64,000 nt of DNA, from NCBI GenBank assembly GCA_027485675.1, contig JAIXQP010000022.1:1-64000 (forward strand). The letters are read 5' to 3'. Below are positions 60,277 to 64,000 of this stretch, piece after piece. The translations under genes were made by a program, and so were the position numbers. The notes below the pieces were generated by a model. The model was not told the origin of the DNA, made no database searches, and was given only the letters and a program-made list of their open reading frames with translations. This DNA is from Terriglobales bacterium (GTDB taxonomy: Bacteria; Acidobacteriota; Terriglobia; Bryobacterales; Bryobacteraceae). Position 1 is the first letter of the stretch, and the number at the start of each line of letters is the position of its first letter.

Positions 60277-61473
60277 ATGACTTTCGGCACAGGCGCCGGG
60301 CCGGCGCGGTCTGGGAAGATGAACCCTATGGGCGCCAGTCGAACCTACTTTCGTGCGTGCGGACTCGTGGTGTGGCTGGTGATGGCCATCGCACAACTCG
60401 CCGAGGATGGGGCCAAAGGCGAGCCGGTTTGGCCCGTTGCGGTGGGCGCAGGCCTGTTCGCCGCCGCCTTCTGGCACAACACACGCCCCGGTGGCGGCGC
60501 CACGTGGCAGCGGTGGGCCATCGCTCTGCTCGCGCTGCAGTGCCTCGGCGCCACGCTGGTTTCCGCCGAAGTGCTGGTTCTCGTGGCGATGCAGGTGCCG
60601 TTGGTGTTCGGGCCGCATGGGCGGGTACGCTGGATGGCGGGCCAATTCCTGTGGCTGGCCTGCCTGGCCGGCGCATCGCTCTCAATCGGCGGCTTTGAGC
60701 CCACCTTCGGCTACTCGCACCTGCCCTGGGCCGCGCAAGTTACCGTCACCATTCTCCTGGTTTGTCTCTGGCAGGGTTTCGCCTTTTTCGCCGCGGTTGT
60801 GCTTGAAAATGCCGAACGTACCGGCCGGGAACTGGCTTTGCGCAACGGCGAACTGCAGGCGACGCAAACTCTGCTAGAGGAGTCCGCCAAGCTCGGCGAA
60901 CGCCTTCGCATCTCCCGGGAGCTCCACGATTCGGCCGGCCACCTGCTCACCGCCTTGAGCGTCAACCTCCAGTTGGCGGCGCGGATCGTCGAAGGGCCCG
61001 GCGCCGAACAGGTTCGCCGCGCTCACGTGGTGGCGCGGACGCTACTGACGGAGGTGCGGGAGGTGGTCGGGGCCATGCGTGACGAGGCCACGATCAACGT
61101 CGGCCTGGCCGTGCAGCAGTTGGCCGCCGCCGTGGTGCGCCCGGCGATTCACGTCGACATCCGGAACGATTTCGAGGTGGCCGACCCCGCGCGCGCCCAC
61201 GCGCTCTTCCGGTGTGTGCAAGAGATGATCACCAACACCATGCGCCATGGCGACGCGCGCAACCTGTGGTTGTACCTGGGCGTGGTGGATGGCCGCATGA
61301 AGCTGGAGGCGCGCGACGACGGCAAAGGCTGCAGCAATCTCCGCGAAGGCAACGGCCTCCGCGGTATGCGGGAACGCCTGGAGCAGTTTGACGGCTGGTT
61401 ACTGGTTGAAACCGCGCCAAATGCCGGGTTCTCCTACCGGCTCGAAATTCCTCTGCGCGCGGAGCAGTCATGA
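60277..61473 (+). CDS. NarL-type sensor histidine kinase
   Basis: About 398 residues from ATG 60277, chosen for the GGAGAGG ribosome site ten bases upstream; ATG 60319 and 60328 are alternatives. Five or six membrane helices (about 30-175) form the input region, followed by a HisKA_3 helix with the phosphorylated His217 in RISRELHDSAGH. The ATPase part has the N box MITNTMRHGDA, DDGKGC and NGLRGMRERL. The sensed signal is unknown. Stop overlaps the response-regulator start by four bases. Confidence 0.9.
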   Translation: MTFGTGAGPARSGKMNPMGASRTYFRACGLVVWLVMAIAQLAEDGAKGEPVWPVAVGAGLFAAAFWHNTRPGGGATWQRWAIALLALQCLGATLVSAEVLVLVAMQVPLVFGPHGRVRWMAGQFLWLACLAGASLSIGGFEPTFGYSHLPWAAQVTVTILLVCLWQGFAFFAAVVLENAERTGRELALRNGELQATQTLLEESAKLGERLRISRELHDSAGHLLTALSVNLQLAARIVEGPGAEQVRRAHVVARTLLTEVREVVGAMRDEATINVGLAVQQLAAAVVRPAIHVDIRNDFEVADPARAHALFRCVQEMITNTMRHGDARNLWLYLGVVDGRMKLEARDDGKGCSNLREGNGLRGMRERLEQFDGWLLVETAPNAGFSYRLEIPLRAEQS

Positions 61474-62111
61474 TTCGGGTTTTGCTGGTGGATGACGAGC
61501 AGTTGGTCCGCAGCGGCATCCGGGGCCTACTTGGGTTGCGCGACGATATCGAAGTGGTGGGCGAGGCCGCGGGCGGGGAGGAGGCGGTTGCGATGATCGG
61601 CGCCCTAAAACCGGATGTTGTCCTGCTCGATGTGCGCATGCCGGTTGTGGGAGGTATCGAAGTGCTCCGCCGCGTTGCCAAGCCAGGACCGTTGCCATCG
61701 GCCATCCTGCTGACCACCTTCGACGATGACGAGGTGCTCCTGCGCGGCATCCGGGCGGGGGCGCGGGGATTTCTGCTCAAAGACGTCTCACTCGAACGGC
61801 TGGCTGACGCCATCCATGTGGTGGCGCGGGGCGGAACGATAATCCGGCCCGCGATTACGGAACGGATCGAGCGCAGTGCAGAGCGCCTGGCGGCGCCGCC
61901 GGGCGGATGGGAGAACGTCGAGACGCTCACGCCACGCGAGTTGCAGGTGCTGCGTCTGGTAGCCGGGGGCTATAGCAACAAAGAGATCGGCGAACTCCTC
62001 TCCACGAGTGAGGGCACCGTGAAGAATCAGGTTTCGGCTGTCATCGCCAAGTTGGGTGTTCGAGATAGGACCCGCGCTGTGCTGAAAGGGCTGGAACTGG
62101 GCTTGATCTAA
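61470..62111 (+). CDS. NarL/LuxR-type response regulator
   Basis: Protein of 213 residues. Receiver domain: acidic pocket LLVDDEQ, phosphorylated Asp54 in LLDVRMP, Thr in LLTTFDDD and Lys in FLLKDV. C-terminal LuxR helix-turn-helix: TPRELQVLRLVAGGYSNKEI, then STSEGTVKNQVSAVIAKLGV. Cotranscribed with the membrane kinase; the four-base overlap and matching HisKA_3 subclass make them a pair. Targets are not evident, though the YfhO-like gene starts nine bases after its stop. Confidence 0.95.
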   Translation: MIRVLLVDDEQLVRSGIRGLLGLRDDIEVVGEAAGGEEAVAMIGALKPDVVLLDVRMPVVGGIEVLRRVAKPGPLPSAILLTTFDDDEVLLRGIRAGARGFLLKDVSLERLADAIHVVARGGTIIRPAITERIERSAERLAAPPGGWENVETLTPRELQVLRLVAGGYSNKEIGELLSTSEGTVKNQVSAVIAKLGVRDRTRAVLKGLELGLI

Positions 62112-62120
62112 ACTGAGTTG

Positions 62121-64000
62121 ATGAGCGAGACGCCTCCCTCCCATGAGCCCCCTGATCTCCGCCGTTGGCCGGCCGCTCTGCTCCTGCTTGCCACCCTCTT
62201 GGGCTTTTACTGGAAGCTCATTCTAACGGATCAGTTCACCTGGCTGGGGGGCGAAGACAACGCCAACCAGGTTCTGCCGTGGCTGCAGTTCCAGGCCCGC
62301 GAATGGCAAGCCGGACGCATCGCTTTGTGGGACCCGAACCATTACGGCGGCCAGTCGCTGATTGGCCAGGCACAGCCCGGCGCGGCGTATCCGCTCAATT
62401 GGCTGCTCTTCCTGCTGCCGCTGCGCGAGGGCTATCTCAGCATGAAAGTGCTGCACTGGTACTACGTCGTCACGCATTTGCTGATGGCCGGGTTCGCCTA
62501 TCTCCTGGCCCGCGAACTGGGCTGCCGCCGCCGGGCGGCGATCGTGGGCGGCATCGCCTTTCCGTTGACGGGCCTGCTCGGCCGCCTCGACTGGCCGCAG
62601 ATGTTCAACGGAGCCACCTGGATCCCGCTTGTCCTCTTGGGCCTGTTGCGGGTCGCGCGTTCGGCGAAACCCATTGTCCCGGCGGCGCTGAGCGGGTTCG
62701 CCCTTGGCATCGCCTGGCTGAGCGGGCATCACCAGATCCCGATCTATCTTTCGCTCGCCGCCCTTGGCCTCTGGCTATGGATGTTGCGGCGCGACCGGAG
62801 CCTGCTCCCCTCGTTCGGCGCCTTCTGGCTCATGGCCGGCGCGGCGGGGGCGCTGCAGATCCTGCCGGCGATGGAGTACGGCCGGCAGTCGGTGCGCTGG
62901 GTGGGCGCGGCCGAGCCAATTACGTGGGGCCAGAAGGTTCCCTACACCGTCCTCGGCGAGTTCGGCCTGCAGCCCGCCTCGCTCCTGGGCATTCTCTTCC
63001 CCGGTCTGTTTGTCCACTCCGATCCGTTTCTCGGCGTCACGCTCTTCGCATTGGCCCTGGCCGGGCTGGCTCTCGCCTGGCGGCACTGGCCGGCCCGCGC
63101 GATGGCGGGCGTTGCTCTGGGCGGACTGATCTACTCGCTGTCGAGCTATACGGCACTGCACGGCATTCTCTACAGTCTGCTGCCGGAGGTGGATAAGGCC
63201 CGCAGCCCTTCGATGGCGATCGTGCTGTTTTCTCTCGGCGCGGGCATGCTGGCCGCCTTGGGTCTCGACCGGATGGCCGAGGAACCCGAAAGCCCGTGGC
63301 TCGTCCGGCTCCGCAATGGCGCGCTGGTTTTCGGTTCGCTGGTTTTCGTTTTGCGGTTGGGAATCGCCAAGACAAGCCAGTTCGCGCGCCGGAACGACGA
63401 TGGCGATCTGGTGATTGCCTTGGCCGCCCTGCTGTTCGGCCTGCTGCTGCACGGCTGGAAAACCCGCAACGTGACGTGGCCCGCATTGTGCAGCGGCGCC
63501 CTGCTGCTGGTGCTGGTGGAGGCCAGCAACGGCGGCAACTCCATGCTGCCGCACCGGAGCCATGCAGAAGCCATGCAGTTGCTCAAAGGGCTCGAGGAAC
63601 ATCGCGATATCGCGCAGTTCCTGCGGCAACAGCCCGGCCTCCACCGGGTGCAGGTTGACGACAAACTGATTCCCTACAACTTCGGCGATTGGCACGGGCT
63701 CCACCAGGACAGCGGCTACCTCGCCAGCCTGCCGCTCAACGTCCGTCAGTTCGGCTTTCACACGACGGCCGTCAAGCGCCTAATGGGCGTCGCCTTCGCG
63801 GTGGGCGCGCAGCCGACCGAGTTCCACAAACAGGAGGTGTTTACCGGATCCACCGGCCTGAAGGTCTACGCCAACCCCGATGTGCTGCCGCGCGCCTTCG
63901 CTGTTCATGACGTGTTCCGGATCGGGGACCGCCGCGGCGCGGGGGACCATCTCAACCAGATGGAGAGCGTGCTTGGGCAGAAGAGCTTCGTGGACACCGA
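62121..64000 (+). CDS. YfhO-like large membrane protein, cut by the window end
   Basis: Frame open from ATG 62121 (MSETPPSHEPPDLRRWPAALL) to the last base, at least 626 residues with no stop, so the gene continues outside the window. After an N-terminal helix it has the family's luminal-type loop, FTWLGGEDNANQVLPWLQF followed by WDPNHYGGQSLIGQAQPGAAYPLN, as in YfhO/DUF2079-related putative glycosyltransferases of the GT-C type. Many further membrane helices follow, then a soluble part near the end. In the family it is linked to glycosylation of surface polymers. Starts nine bases after the response regulator. Confidence 0.8.
   Translation, partial: MSETPPSHEPPDLRRWPAALLLLATLLGFYWKLILTDQFTWLGGEDNANQVLPWLQFQAREWQAGRIALWDPNHYGGQSLIGQAQPGAAYPLNWLLFLLPLREGYLSMKVLHWYYVVTHLLMAGFAYLLARELGCRRRAAIVGGIAFPLTGLLGRLDWPQMFNGATWIPLVLLGLLRVARSAKPIVPAALSGFALGIAWLSGHHQIPIYLSLAALGLWLWMLRRDRSLLPSFGAFWLMAGAAGALQILPAMEYGRQSVRWVGAAEPITWGQKVPYTVLGEFGLQPASLLGILFPGLFVHSDPFLGVTLFALALAGLALAWRHWPARAMAGVALGGLIYSLSSYTALHGILYSLLPEVDKARSPSMAIVLFSLGAGMLAALGLDRMAEEPESPWLVRLRNGALVFGSLVFVLRLGIAKTSQFARRNDDGDLVIALAALLFGLLLHGWKTRNVTWPALCSGALLLVLVEASNGGNSMLPHRSHAEAMQLLKGLEEHRDIAQFLRQQPGLHRVQVDDKLIPYNFGDWHGLHQDSGYLASLPLNVRQFGFHTTAVKRLMGVAFAVGAQPTEFHKQEVFTGSTGLKVYANPDVLPRAFAVHDVFRIGDRRGAGDHLNQMESVLGQKSFVDT

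Noticed and set aside
62165-63196. Plus-strand 343-codon frame
   Set aside because: Shadow of the YfhO-like gene, which reads in another frame from 62121 with membrane helices and family motifs.

Overview
The window is GC-rich bacterial chromosome, most likely from an Acidobacteriota member of the Solibacter/Bryobacter type (inference from gene content). Pointers are an 803-residue duplicated orphan MacB/FtsX permease, Oar-like TonB receptor, three DUF1501 genes each paired with a DUF1549/DUF1553 gene (two of these with an N-terminal planctomycete-type cytochrome c domain), an acidobacterial-style VWA protein, a TIGR03437-like C-terminal domain, a PEP-CTERM protein and a Thivi_2564-type membrane peptide. 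I saw no rRNA, tRNA, CRISPR array or intact transposase.

Region by region. 0.07-6.2 kb is an accessory island: a pair of SLOG/Rossmann proteins, one carrying four membrane helices; an intact RloA-like AAA ATPase whose RloB partner survives only as a frameshifted stump; two diverged DUF433 copies in direct orientation; a HigBA toxin-antitoxin pair with its operator; and a small HTH protein next to a ParA-like ATPase with no ParB. 6.2-14.7 kb holds housekeeping and secreted proteins (methyltransferase, secreted amidase, IlvD/Edd dehydratase, RNase HI, DusB, lipoprotein, triple-repeat secreted protein, DinB-like protein, RRM protein). 14.8-18.5 kb is the first cytochrome/DUF1553 + DUF1501 pair. 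18.6-19.3 kb is a second toxin-antitoxin locus whose toxin is frameshifted.

19.9-28.9 kb looks like a sugar-acid uptake and catabolism cluster: TonB receptor, three enolase-superfamily genes (the first with a degenerate metal site), an MFS transporter and an enoyl-CoA hydratase-like gene. Between that hydratase gene and the convergent M56 metallopeptidase gene, the gene junction itself is amplified as a decaying tandem array (28.9-29.7 kb). M56 and BlaI form a BlaR1/BlaI-like pair with two operator-like sites. Formate-THF ligase, the permease, then a minus-strand run of malic enzyme, VWA protein and sortase follow. A secreted protein ending in LPATA + membrane helix + Arg-Arg lies just upstream and is the obvious candidate sortase substrate.

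40.2-45.8 kb has a PAS-sigma54 activator flanked by small stress-type genes (Thivi_2564, CsbD), some preceded by sigma54-like -24/-12 elements, then PEP-CTERM and OmpA proteins. 45.8-56.1 kb is a long minus-strand series (amidohydrolase, cytochrome/DUF1553, DUF1501, sulfatase, small coiled coil, DUF1549/1553, DUF1501) containing one LacI-type operator-like palindrome. 56.1-64 kb has an MFS transporter with an M20 peptidase, a serine beta-lactamase-like hydrolase, a NarL-type two-component system, and a YfhO-like membrane protein that runs off the end. Best candidates for something new: the SLOG pair, the Gram-negative sortase/LPATA set, and the amplified gene junction.
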